Assembly: GCF_002093975.1 (NCBI RefSeq)
Contig: NZ_KZ084327.1
Location: forward strand, 62,001-126,000
Source of the DNA: Thermoactinospora rubra
GTDB taxonomy: Bacteria > Actinomycetota > Actinomycetes > Streptosporangiales > Streptosporangiaceae
Length of the DNA: 64,000 nt
Direction of reading: 5' to 3'
Shown here: in pieces, positions 44,068 through 51,324 of the stretch
Layout: each line of letters begins with the position of its first letter
Position numbering within the stretch: position 1 is the stretch's first letter
Made by a program: the position numbers and the translations under genes
Notes under the pieces: model-generated
What the model was told of the DNA's origin: nothing
The model's database searches: none
What the model saw: only the letters and a program-made list of their open reading frames with translations

Positions 44068-47052
44068 ATGGCCGTGCGGTTCCACGTTCTCGGACGGATC
44101 GAGGTCACGGTGCACGGGAAGGTGGTGGACCTGGGGCTTCGCCAGCGTGAGTCGCTCGCGCTGATGCTGCTTCGCGCCAACCGCACGGTCACCGTGGACC
44201 AGCTGGTCGAGGTGTCCTTCGCCGGTCCGGTGCCCGAGTCGGCCCGGCGGCAGGTCCGCAACACCGTGGGACGGCTGCGCAGGACGCTGGCCGCGGCCGG
44301 CTGCCCCGGCGTGATCAGGACCAGGCCCGGCGGCTACCTGCTCGAGGCCGGCCCGGACACCCTCGACCTGCTCGAGTACGCCGGCCACGTCGAGGCGGGC
44401 CGCCGCGCCGCCGCCGAGGGCAGGCACGCGGAGGCCGTCGTGTCGCTGCGGCTCGGGCTGGCGCTGTGGCGGGGCCCCCTTCTGTCCGACATCGACGCCA
44501 GCGTCCTGGACGCGGAGAAGGCCGGCATGGAGGAGGCCCGCCTGGCCGCGCTGGAGGAATGCCTTGAGCTGGAGTTATGGCTCGGCCGGCACCGGGAGCT
44601 CCTGCCGGAGCTGGCCACGCTCACCGCGGAGCACCCGCTGCGCGAGCGGATGTGGGAGCTGCGGATGCTGGCCCTCCACCGGTGCGGCGCCAAGGCCGAC
44701 GCGCTGGCACTCTACCGGACCGCGCGCCAGACCTTCGTGGCGGAGCTCGGGCTGGAGCCGGCGCCGCGACTGGCCAGGCTGGAGCAGGCCATTCTCGCCG
44801 GGGATCCCGCACTGGACCTCGATCGGGGGATCGACAGGCGGCCCCGCCCGGGCCAGCTGCCCCCGGACGTGCCGGACTTCACCGGACGGGAACGGGCGAC
44901 GGCGAAGCTGGAGGCGGCGCTGCGGCCCGAAGCCGGCCGCGCGACGGCCGTGCTGGTCGTCACGGGTAAGGCGGGGGTGGGCAAGACGGCACTCGCCCTG
45001 CACGTCGGGCACCGTGTGCGAGCACGGTTCCCGGACGGGCAGCTGTTCGCCCGGCTCCGTGCCGTGCAGGACCGGCGCGTGACGCCCGGCGAAGTGCTCG
45101 CCCAGTTCCTGTGCGCGCTGGGTCAGCCGGTGCACGACCTTCCCGCCGGCGTGGCCGAGCGCGCGGCCAGGTTCAGGGATCTCCTGTCGGGGCGGCGCGT
45201 CCTGGTCGTGCTGGACGACGCCGTCGACGAGGCGCAGGTGCGTCCCCTGCTCCCGGGCAGCGCGGGCTGCGCCGTACTGATCACCAGCAGGTCGAGACTG
45301 TGCGCTCTGCCCAGCACCGTCCGCATGGAGCTGGGAGAGCTGACGCCGGCCCAGTCGCTGCGGTTCCTCGCCAAGGTCGCCGGGGCGCACCGGCTGCGGG
45401 CCGAGCCCGAGGCCGCGGACGAGCTCGTACGGCTCTGCGGGAACCTGCCCCTGGCGCTCCGGATCGCCGGCGCCCGGCTCGCCGGCCGGCCGCACTGGCG
45501 GGTCGGCCACATGGCCGAGCGGCTCAGGGACGAGCGGCGGCGGCTCGACGAGCTCGCGCACGGCGATCTGGAGGTCCGCAGCAGCATCGCGCTGTCGGCC
45601 AAGGGGCTCACCCCGGCCGCGCTCCGGCTGCTGTCGGCCCTCGCGCTGATCGACGCCCCCGAGCTCCCCGGCTGGGCCGCGCTCGCCGCGAACGGGTCCC
45701 CCGACCTCGTCGACAGCCTGGTCGACGCCCAGCTCCTCCAGGTCGCCGGGCCCATGCGGTACCGCTTCCACGACCTCGTCCGCCTCTACGCCCGCGAGCT
45801 CCCCGGAGCCGGCCGGGAGGAGGTCACCCGCGTGCTGAGCGGCTGGCTGGCGCTGGTCGAGCGGGCGCACCGGGTGGTGTACGGCGGAGACTACGCGGTC
45901 CTGCACGGCACGGCCGCCCGCTGGCAGCCGCCGGGCCTGGACATCGTCGACACCGACCCTCTCACCTGGTACGAGACCGAGCGCCCGAACATCGTCGCCG
46001 CCGTCCGCCAGGCCGCCGCGCTCGGCCTCGACGAGCTGTGCTGGGACCTGGCCGTCAGCGCGGTGGCGCTGTTCCAGACCCGCGGGCACTACGACGACTG
46101 GGAGGAGACGCATCGGGTCGCGCTCGCCGCCACCCGCGCGGCCGCCAACACCCGCGGCTGCGCCGCCCTGCTCACCGGGATCGCGCTGCTGGAGGCCTAC
46201 CGCCACCGCTACGAGCCGGCCGCCGTGGCCGTCGGCGAGGCCCTGGAGCTCTTCGAACGCTGCGGCGACCGGCACGGCTGGGGGCTGGCGAGCGCGGTGG
46301 CCGCGTTCACGGCGGGCATGACAGGCCTGTACGGGGAGGCGGTCGAGCGGTGCGAGCGCGCCCTCCAGGCGGTCCGCCAGGCCGGCGACGCGGGCGCGGA
46401 GATCCTCGTGCTGCGCCTGCTCGGCCAGCTCTTGCTGGACGTCGGTCATCTCGACTGCGCCCGCCCGTACCTGACCAAGGCCTTCGCGGCGAGCCAGGCG
46501 GTCGACCCGCGCATCCACCCGGAGGTCGTCTACCGGATCGGGGAGCTGCTTCTCGCCTCTGGGCGGCTGGAGGAGGCGGAGAAGGCGTTCACCGACCTGC
46601 TGTCCACCGTCACCGGCCTCGGCGACCAGCGGGGCGAGGCCTTCGCGCGCTACGGCCTGGGCTGCCTGCACATCGAGCGGGACCGCCTCGCCGCGGGCGA
46701 GGAGTGCCTCCACCAGGCGATCGAGCTCGCCGGCGCCGTGGACGAGCCCCTGGTGGCGGCCAAGGCGTGGCTGGCGCTGGGCGCGGCCAGCAGGCTGCGC
46801 CGCGACCACGACACGGCGCTGCGCCGGCTCGGCCAGGCCGAGCGGTTCGCCCGGGCCATCGACTCGCCGATCTGGCAGGCTCGCGTCCTGCACCAGGTGG
46901 CCGAGGTGCACAGCGAGCGCGGCTGCGAGCGGGCCGCCGCCGCGGCCCGTGCCCGGGTACGCGACCTCGTCGCCGCCATCGCCGCCGTGGACCCCGACAT
47001 CGAAGCCGGGATCCCCGCCCGGCGGGCCCATCGGACGCGCCGGGCGGGCTGA
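44068..47052 (+). CDS. AfsR/SARP-family regulator with NB-ARC and TPR domains
   Basis: A 994-residue pathway-type activator. Residues 1-95 form an OmpR-like DNA-binding domain (VRFHVLGRIEVTVHGKVVDL, RQVRNTVGRLRRTL); 96-245 the bacterial transcriptional activation domain (DALALYRTARQTFVAELGLEP). The NB-ARC ATPase has Walker A GKAGVGKT (300-307), Walker B VLVVLDDA (Asp383/384), LITSRSR and GNLPLAL. Residues about 690-970 are TPR repeats. ATP-dependent SARPs activate secondary-metabolite and small-protein genes from 11-bp-spaced heptamers; two such sites flank this gene. ATG 44068 gives the standard start; the frame is open further upstream. Confidence 0.93.
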   Translation: MAVRFHVLGRIEVTVHGKVVDLGLRQRESLALMLLRANRTVTVDQLVEVSFAGPVPESARRQVRNTVGRLRRTLAAAGCPGVIRTRPGGYLLEAGPDTLDLLEYAGHVEAGRRAAAEGRHAEAVVSLRLGLALWRGPLLSDIDASVLDAEKAGMEEARLAALEECLELELWLGRHRELLPELATLTAEHPLRERMWELRMLALHRCGAKADALALYRTARQTFVAELGLEPAPRLARLEQAILAGDPALDLDRGIDRRPRPGQLPPDVPDFTGRERATAKLEAALRPEAGRATAVLVVTGKAGVGKTALALHVGHRVRARFPDGQLFARLRAVQDRRVTPGEVLAQFLCALGQPVHDLPAGVAERAARFRDLLSGRRVLVVLDDAVDEAQVRPLLPGSAGCAVLITSRSRLCALPSTVRMELGELTPAQSLRFLAKVAGAHRLRAEPEAADELVRLCGNLPLALRIAGARLAGRPHWRVGHMAERLRDERRRLDELAHGDLEVRSSIALSAKGLTPAALRLLSALALIDAPELPGWAALAANGSPDLVDSLVDAQLLQVAGPMRYRFHDLVRLYARELPGAGREEVTRVLSGWLALVERAHRVVYGGDYAVLHGTAARWQPPGLDIVDTDPLTWYETERPNIVAAVRQAAALGLDELCWDLAVSAVALFQTRGHYDDWEETHRVALAATRAAANTRGCAALLTGIALLEAYRHRYEPAAVAVGEALELFERCGDRHGWGLASAVAAFTAGMTGLYGEAVERCERALQAVRQAGDAGAEILVLRLLGQLLLDVGHLDCARPYLTKAFAASQAVDPRIHPEVVYRIGELLLASGRLEEAEKAFTDLLSTVTGLGDQRGEAFARYGLGCLHIERDRLAAGEECLHQAIELAGAVDEPLVAAKAWLALGAASRLRRDHDTALRRLGQAERFARAIDSPIWQARVLHQVAEVHSERGCERAAAAARARVRDLVAAIAAVDPDIEAGIPARRAHRTRRAG

Positions 47053-47085
47053 GCGGGCCCAGTGCGGGCCCAGTGCGGACTCAGT
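47053..47085. repeat. Three tandem 11-bp units between convergent genes
   Basis: GCGGGCCCAGT at 47053-47063 and 47064-47074, then GCGGACTCAGT at 47075-47085. They begin directly after the SARP stop codon and run into the stop codon of the small peptide gene. GGGCCC makes each unit partly palindromic, so they might fold as a weak bidirectional terminator. Confidence 0.8.
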
Positions 47086-47167
47086 GCCATTCGATAGGCA
47101 GCTGCCATTCGACGGGCGCGTTCCACTCGATCGGCGCGTGCCAGTCCAAGGCTCGCCTGGATTCCAT
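47081..47167 (-). CDS. 28-residue peptide with three hexapeptide repeats (W every six residues)
   Basis: A tiny gene starting at ATG 47167. AAGGAGG lies 7 bases upstream, inside the last codons of the MFS gene, whose stop is 2 bp before this ATG. The product begins MESRRALDW and continues with HAPIEW, NAPVEW and QLPIEW, then a final His. Trp occurs at 9, 15, 21 and 27, each after Asp or Glu. The repeats use different codons for Pro (CCG, CCC, CCT) and Glu (GAG, GAA), so the peptide and not the DNA appears conserved. It could be an exported signal, a RiPP precursor (no modifying enzyme is nearby) or a toxin; I do not recognise it. Confidence 0.75.
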   Translation of the reverse strand: MESRRALDWHAPIEWNAPVEWQLPIEWH

Positions 47168-47169
47168 GA

Positions 47170-48387
47170 TCATCCCTCCTTTCCCGCGTGTTCGTGGGGG
47201 CGGGTCGCCCGCTGCCAGGCGACCCAGGCCGGAACGGCGGCCAGCACCCCGGCCGCCGCGAAGGCCGCGATGCTCGCCGCGGGCCCTACGGCCTCGGCGA
47301 GCAGACCGGAGCCCAAGATCCCGAGACCCTGGGCGGCGAACAGCCCCGACGCCGCGAGACCGACCCCCTGACCGCGGTACTCGACGGCGACCGACATGAC
47401 GAACGTCGCATTCGCGATCACCTGGTAGGCGACGAAGACCCCGGACAGCACGAGCAGCATCAGCGACGGCCAGGCCGGCGGCGCGAACGCCATCGCCATC
47501 AGAGGCACGCCGGTGAGCAGCGTCAACGGGCCCAGCAACCGGTGCTGGAGATCGGCCGGGACCAGGCGGGCGAGCAGCAGCCCACCGGCCACCGAGCCGA
47601 TCGGCTCGGCCGCCAGGAACAGGCCGGCGGCCACCGTTCCCGCCCCGATCTGGTCCGCGTACGGCACGGCGAGCCCGAGCGGCGCGACGTAGAAGCCGTA
47701 GATCCAGGCCAGCGCCACCAGCGCGCGCAGCCTGCGGTCACCCCAGACGAGCCGCACCCCTGCCCGGACCGAGCCGAGCATCGTGCCGCCCCGTCTGCTC
47801 GCCGGGCGCCACCGCAGGCCGAAGCGGACCAGCAGCGCGGAGACGACGAACGTGCCCGCGTCCACCAGCAGCGCCACGTGCGGCCCCGCCGCGCTCACCA
47901 GCACGCCGCCCAAGGCGAAGCCGGCGAAATAGAAGATCTGCGCGGCCGTGGACATCACCGCGAGCCCCTCGGTGTAGCGATCGCCGCCGAGCATGACCGA
48001 CATGTTCGCCGACCGCGCGGCGCGGGCCGGCGCGGTAGCCGCCTGCACCAGGAACACGAGCAGCCACAGCACGGGCAACGGCAGGCCGGGGATCGCGGCC
48101 GCGGCGATGAGCGAGGCCCGGAGGAGGTCGCAGACGACCATGACCTCCCGCCGCGGGTAGCGGTCGGCCAGCCCGCTCAGCAGCGGGCCGCCGAGCAGTT
48201 CGGGCACGTACGTGAGGGCGACGCCGACCGCGGTGAACACCGGCGAGCCGGTGTCGGCGTAGACGAGGATGGCCAGCGCCAGCCGCGCGAGCTGGTCGCC
48301 GGCCGTCGAGAGGCTCTGGGCCGCCAGCAGCGCGCGGAACTCTCCCACCGCGAACACCTCGCGGAACCCCGGCGGACGCTGTGCCAT
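47170..48387 (-). CDS. MFS transporter (multidrug/peptide exporter type)
   Basis: A 405-residue protein with 12 predicted membrane helices and the family loop motif LADRYPRREVMVVCDLLRA between helices 2 and 3 (GxLaDRxxRR pattern). It resembles the MFS_3/enterobactin-exporter group found beside small-molecule clusters. The start is ATG 48387 after GGGGGC; upstream ATGs at 48417 and 48441 lie in the putative promoter. The 11-bp-spaced GTCATAG operator is 50 bp upstream. The 28-residue peptide gene follows in the same transcript and is its likely cargo (inference). Confidence 0.9.
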   Translation of the reverse strand: MAQRPPGFREVFAVGEFRALLAAQSLSTAGDQLARLALAILVYADTGSPVFTAVGVALTYVPELLGGPLLSGLADRYPRREVMVVCDLLRASLIAAAAIPGLPLPVLWLLVFLVQAATAPARAARSANMSVMLGGDRYTEGLAVMSTAAQIFYFAGFALGGVLVSAAGPHVALLVDAGTFVVSALLVRFGLRWRPASRRGGTMLGSVRAGVRLVWGDRRLRALVALAWIYGFYVAPLGLAVPYADQIGAGTVAAGLFLAAEPIGSVAGGLLLARLVPADLQHRLLGPLTLLTGVPLMAMAFAPPAWPSLMLLVLSGVFVAYQVIANATFVMSVAVEYRGQGVGLAASGLFAAQGLGILGSGLLAEAVGPAASIAAFAAAGVLAAVPAWVAWQRATRPHEHAGKEG

Positions 48388-48428
48388 GTGTCTGCCCCCA
48401 AAACGCTGGCGTGCCATGGCAGCATCGC

Positions 48429-48454
48429 CCGCCGCTGTCATAGCCGCGTCATAG
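48429..48454 (-). promoter_or_regulatory. SARP-type direct repeat operator (MFS-peptide operon)
   Basis: GTCATAG at 48437-48443 and 48448-48454, an 11-bp period. On the coding strand the repeats are followed by AGCGGCGGGCGATGCT, which lines up with the sequence after the equivalent site near 42909. A -10-like GATGCT starts 10 bp after the last repeat. The MFS start is 50 bp downstream. Confidence 0.65.
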
Positions 48455-48600
48455 GCGTGCGGTCATGACGCGGCCTGGACCGGCCAGGGCACAGCCCGGC
48501 GAAACAGCCGGGAAATAGCTGACACAGGAGCCTCGAAGAGCGATGAGTTTCGGCGTCCTCCACGGTCTATTCCAGTGACGGACCGATGAAGGAGGACCCC

Positions 48601-48843
48601 ATGACCACCGCCGACCTCGCCCAGGTGCTGTTCGCCTCTCCCCTTCAGCCCTCCCAGGCGCTCACCCCCGAGCAGATCCGCCGCGCCGTCGAGACGTCCC
48701 TGTGCGCCTGCGGCGGCGACCCGGCCCGGTGCGCCGCCTATGTGGCCCAGGAGGCGGGCGACCACCCCGAGACCTACGCCGCCCGGATGCGGTGGGCGCT
48801 GGAGGCCGTCGAGCGCGCCTACGCCCTGAGCCTGGCAGCGTGA
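48601..48843 (+). CDS. Small protein with three cysteines, conserved actinobacterial type
   Basis: An 80-residue, mainly helical protein: QVLFASPLQPSQALTPEQIR, LCACGGDPARCAAYVAQEAG, DHPETYAARMRWALEAVERAY. AAGGAGGA stands just before ATG 48601. From memory, similar short proteins accompany regulators in streptomycetes; no role is known. The Cys-x-Cys...Cys set could bind a metal or be redox active. It is divergent from the MFS-peptide operon. Confidence 0.75.
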   Translation: MTTADLAQVLFASPLQPSQALTPEQIRRAVETSLCACGGDPARCAAYVAQEAGDHPETYAARMRWALEAVERAYALSLAA

Positions 48844-48848
48844 TCGCG

Positions 48849-48980
48849 ATGCACCCGTGGTTCGCCGAACTGATCGCCCCCGTGACCGAAGAGGACGAGC
48901 GCCCCGCCCGGGGCCGCCGTCGCCAGGCCCGCCTGCTGGTGCGGACCGTCAGACCCGCAGACCGTCGAACGAGATTCTGA
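48849..48980 (+). CDS. Possible 43-residue basic peptide
   Basis: The ATG at 48849 is 5 bases after the stop of the 80-residue gene, allowing translational coupling, although there is no separate ribosome binding site. The product starts MHPWFAELIAPVTEEDERPA and ends in an Arg-rich tail. The last 32 bp overlap the end of the convergent TetR gene, and Arg-rich tails are common in spurious frames, so this is tentative. Confidence 0.4.
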   Translation: MHPWFAELIAPVTEEDERPARGRRRQARLLVRTVRPADRRTRF

Positions 48981-49533
48981 CGATGGCCTCGGCCACGTCG
49001 TCGGCCGTGGCGCCCCTGCCCGGCTGGTACCACTCCGTGATGGAGTTGACCGTCCCGAACAGCAGCCGCGTGACCAGCGCCGGATCGATGTCCGGCCGGA
49101 TGTCGCCGTCGGCCGCCGCCTCCTTGACCAGCGCGCTGACGAAGCGGTCGAACTCCCTGCGCCGCTCCAGCGCCCGCAGCTCCGTGGGGCTGTTGCCGTG
49201 GACGCGCAGCAGCAGCGTCACGTACGGCAGGCGGTCGACCAGGATCGCGACGCTGCGCCGTACCACCCACTCCAGGCGGTCGATCGCCCGGCCCGAGGAC
49301 GCGCGCTCGTCGGCGATCATCTCGAACAGGCCGTCGAGCGCGCGGTCCAGGGCCCTGGCGAGCAGCTGCTCCTTGCCGGGCACGTGGTAGTAGATCGCCG
49401 ACTTGGTGACGCCGAGCGCACGGGCCAGGTCCTCCATGCTGGTCCCGTCGTAGCCGCGTTCGTTGAACACGCCCACGGCCGTGCGGAGCACGGACTCCGG
49501 GTCGTGCCCGCGACGCCTGGGACTGGTGGTCAT
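48949..49533 (-). CDS. paaR: TetR-family regulator of phenylacetate genes (PaaR-like)
   Basis: A 194-residue TetR protein. The N-terminal helix-turn-helix is clear (VFNERGYDGTSMEDLARALG, VTKSAIYYHVPGKEQLLARAL); the C-terminal ligand domain is of the KstR/PaaR size. It is the last gene of paaI-paaK-paaR, 17 bp after paaK, and a 22-bp PaaR-type operator lies upstream of that operon. In Corynebacterium PaaR is released by phenylacetyl-CoA; I infer the same, including autoregulation. Confidence 0.85.
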   Translation of the reverse strand: MTTSPRRRGHDPESVLRTAVGVFNERGYDGTSMEDLARALGVTKSAIYYHVPGKEQLLARALDRALDGLFEMIADERASSGRAIDRLEWVVRRSVAILVDRLPYVTLLLRVHGNSPTELRALERRREFDRFVSALVKEAAADGDIRPDIDPALVTRLLFGTVNSITEWYQPGRGATADDVAEAIVRISFDGLRV

Positions 49534-49550
49534 GTCATCGATTATCCCGT

Positions 49551-50846
49551 CTATCCCGTTGTGGCTCGCCGGTCGACGACCCGCTTGAGCTTGCCCACCG
49601 AGCGTTCCAGCGTCTCGGGGTCCACGATCTCCACCTCGACGCTGACGCCGACGGTGTCCTTGATCGCCCTGGCCAGCGATCCGGCGGCCTGCTCGCGCGC
49701 CTCGAACCCCGGCCGGGCCTCCACCCGCACGGTCATGACGTCCAGCCGCTCCGGCCGGGTCAGCTGCAGCTGGAAGTGCGGCGACAGGCCGGGCGTGCGC
49801 AGCACGAGCTCCTCGATCTGCGTGGGGAAGACGTTCACGCCACGCAGGATGATCATGTCGTCGGTGCGGCCGGTGACCTTGCGCATGCGGCGGAAGGCGG
49901 GCCGCGCCGTACCGGGCAGCAGCTCGGTCAGGTCGCGGGTGCGGTAGCGGATGACCGGCATGGCCTGCTTGGTGAGCGAGGTGAAGACCAGCTCGCCGGA
50001 GGGGGCGGGCTCGCCGGTGAAGGGGTCGACGGTCTCGGGGTAGAAGTGGTCCTCCCAGATGTGCAGGCCGTCCTTGGTCTCCACGCACTCCTGCGCCACA
50101 CCCGGCCCGATCACCTCCGACAGGCCGTAGATGTCGACGGCGTCGATGCCGAAGCGCTCCTCGATCTCCCGCCGCATCTCCTCGGTCCACGGCTCGGCGC
50201 CGAACACCCCCACCCGCAGGGCCGTGCCGCGCGGGTCGAGGCCCTGGCGCTCGAACTCGTCCAGGATCGCCAGCATGTACGACGGGGTCACCATGATGAC
50301 CGAGGGCTGGAAGTCGACGATGAGCTGCACCTGGCGGGGCGTCATGCCGCCGGAGACCGGCACGACCGTGCAGCCCAGCCGCTCGGCCCCGTAGTGGGCG
50401 CCCAGCCCGCCGGTGAACAGGCCGTAGCCGTAGGCGACGTGCACGATGTCGCCGGGACGGCCGCCCGCCGCCCGGATCGAGCGGGCCATCACCTCCGCCC
50501 ACGTGTCGATGTCGGCCCTGGTGTAGCCGACCACGGTCGGCTTGCCGGTGGTGCCGCTGGAGGCGTGGACGCGCACCACCTGCTCGCGCGGCACCGCGAA
50601 CATGCCGAAGGGGTACTGCTCGCGCAGGTCGTCCTTGGTGGTGAAGGGGAAGTTCGCCAGGTCCTCCAGCGACTTGCAGTCGTTCGGATGGACGCCGGCC
50701 TCGTCGAACTTGCGCCGGTAGAGCGGCACGTTGTCGTAGGCGTGCTGCAGCGTCCACTGCAGCCGTTCCAGCTGGAGGGCCTGGAGTTCGTCACGCGACA
50801 TGCGCTCGGCCCGGTCCGGCATGGCGTCTTGCATGGCGTTGTGCAC
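49551..50846 (-). CDS. paaK: Phenylacetate-CoA ligase
   Basis: A 431-residue ANL ligase that turns phenylacetate into phenylacetyl-CoA, the entry step of the pathway. Visible are VRVHASSGTTGKPTVVGYT (P-loop), DIYGLSEVIGPGVAQEC (aryl/adenine site), MPVIRYRTRDLT, and TGRTDDMIILRGVNVFPTQIEELVL before the catalytic Lys near the end (SVGKLKRV). AGAGGAG lies 7 bases before GTG 50846 and spans the paaI stop region. Length is normal. Confidence 0.95.
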   Translation of the reverse strand: MHNAMQDAMPDRAERMSRDELQALQLERLQWTLQHAYDNVPLYRRKFDEAGVHPNDCKSLEDLANFPFTTKDDLREQYPFGMFAVPREQVVRVHASSGTTGKPTVVGYTRADIDTWAEVMARSIRAAGGRPGDIVHVAYGYGLFTGGLGAHYGAERLGCTVVPVSGGMTPRQVQLIVDFQPSVIMVTPSYMLAILDEFERQGLDPRGTALRVGVFGAEPWTEEMRREIEERFGIDAVDIYGLSEVIGPGVAQECVETKDGLHIWEDHFYPETVDPFTGEPAPSGELVFTSLTKQAMPVIRYRTRDLTELLPGTARPAFRRMRKVTGRTDDMIILRGVNVFPTQIEELVLRTPGLSPHFQLQLTRPERLDVMTVRVEARPGFEAREQAAGSLARAIKDTVGVSVEVEIVDPETLERSVGKLKRVVDRRATTG

Positions 50847-50850
50847 CGCG

Positions 50851-51243
50851 TCACTCCTCTCGAAGCATCCGGCTGCGTCCGCGCATCTCGGCGACCACCC
50901 GGCCGCCGGGGCCGCGCACGGTGACGTCGTACAGGCCGCTCCTGCCGTACCTGGTCCGCTCGACGGCCTCGGCGACCAGGACGTCGCCCGCGCGGGCGGG
51001 GGAGACGAAGGTGATGTCGGCCCCGGCGGCCACCGTGACCGGGCCGTAGGTGTTGCAGGCACAGGCGAAGGCCGTGTCGGCGAGCAGGAAGACGTACCCG
51101 CCGTGGCACAGGTCGTGCCCGTTGATCATGGCGTCGGTCACCGTCATCCGGCACACCGCCCGGCCCTGGTCCAGTTCCAGCAGCTCGATGCCCAGCGCAT
51201 TGGAGGCCACATCGGCCGCCAGCATCCGACGCGAGCTGTCCAA
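50851..51243 (-). CDS. paaI: Hydroxyphenylacetyl-CoA thioesterase PaaI
   Basis: A 130-residue hotdog-fold thioesterase. The signature NGHDLCHGGYVFLLADTAFA is present, with the Asp of the active site, and TFVSPARAGDVLVAEA follows. PaaI removes CoA from dead-end pathway intermediates, sparing CoA. The start is TTG 51243 with AAGGGAG upstream; ATG 51225 is possible. It is the first gene of the reverse operon and lies 19 bp from the PaaR operator. Confidence 0.92.
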   Translation of the reverse strand: MDSSRRMLAADVASNALGIELLELDQGRAVCRMTVTDAMINGHDLCHGGYVFLLADTAFACACNTYGPVTVAAGADITFVSPARAGDVLVAEAVERTRYGRSGLYDVTVRGPGGRVVAEMRGRSRMLREE

Positions 51244-51261
51244 CGGAGGTCTCCCTTGTCA

Positions 51262-51283
51262 ACTGACCGAATGTTCGGTAAAC
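51262..51283. promoter_or_regulatory. PaaR operator in the paaI/paaN divergent promoter
   Basis: ACTGACCGAATGTTCGGTAAAC with the perfect inner palindrome ACCGAATGTTCGGT. It matches the PaaR consensus reported for Corynebacterium (ACTNACCGNNCGNNCGGTNAGT) at all specified positions but three. Both divergent paa operons start within 45 bp of it. Confidence 0.85.
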
Positions 51284-51324
51284 ATCTCAACATCCGGCGA
51301 TTCCTGTCAAGAGAGGGACGGCGC

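Noticed and set aside
47081..47167. The Trp-rich peptide as a tryptophan attenuator leader
   Set aside because: It lies downstream of the MFS gene, not upstream of biosynthetic genes, the Trp codons are not adjacent, and no alternative hairpins follow.
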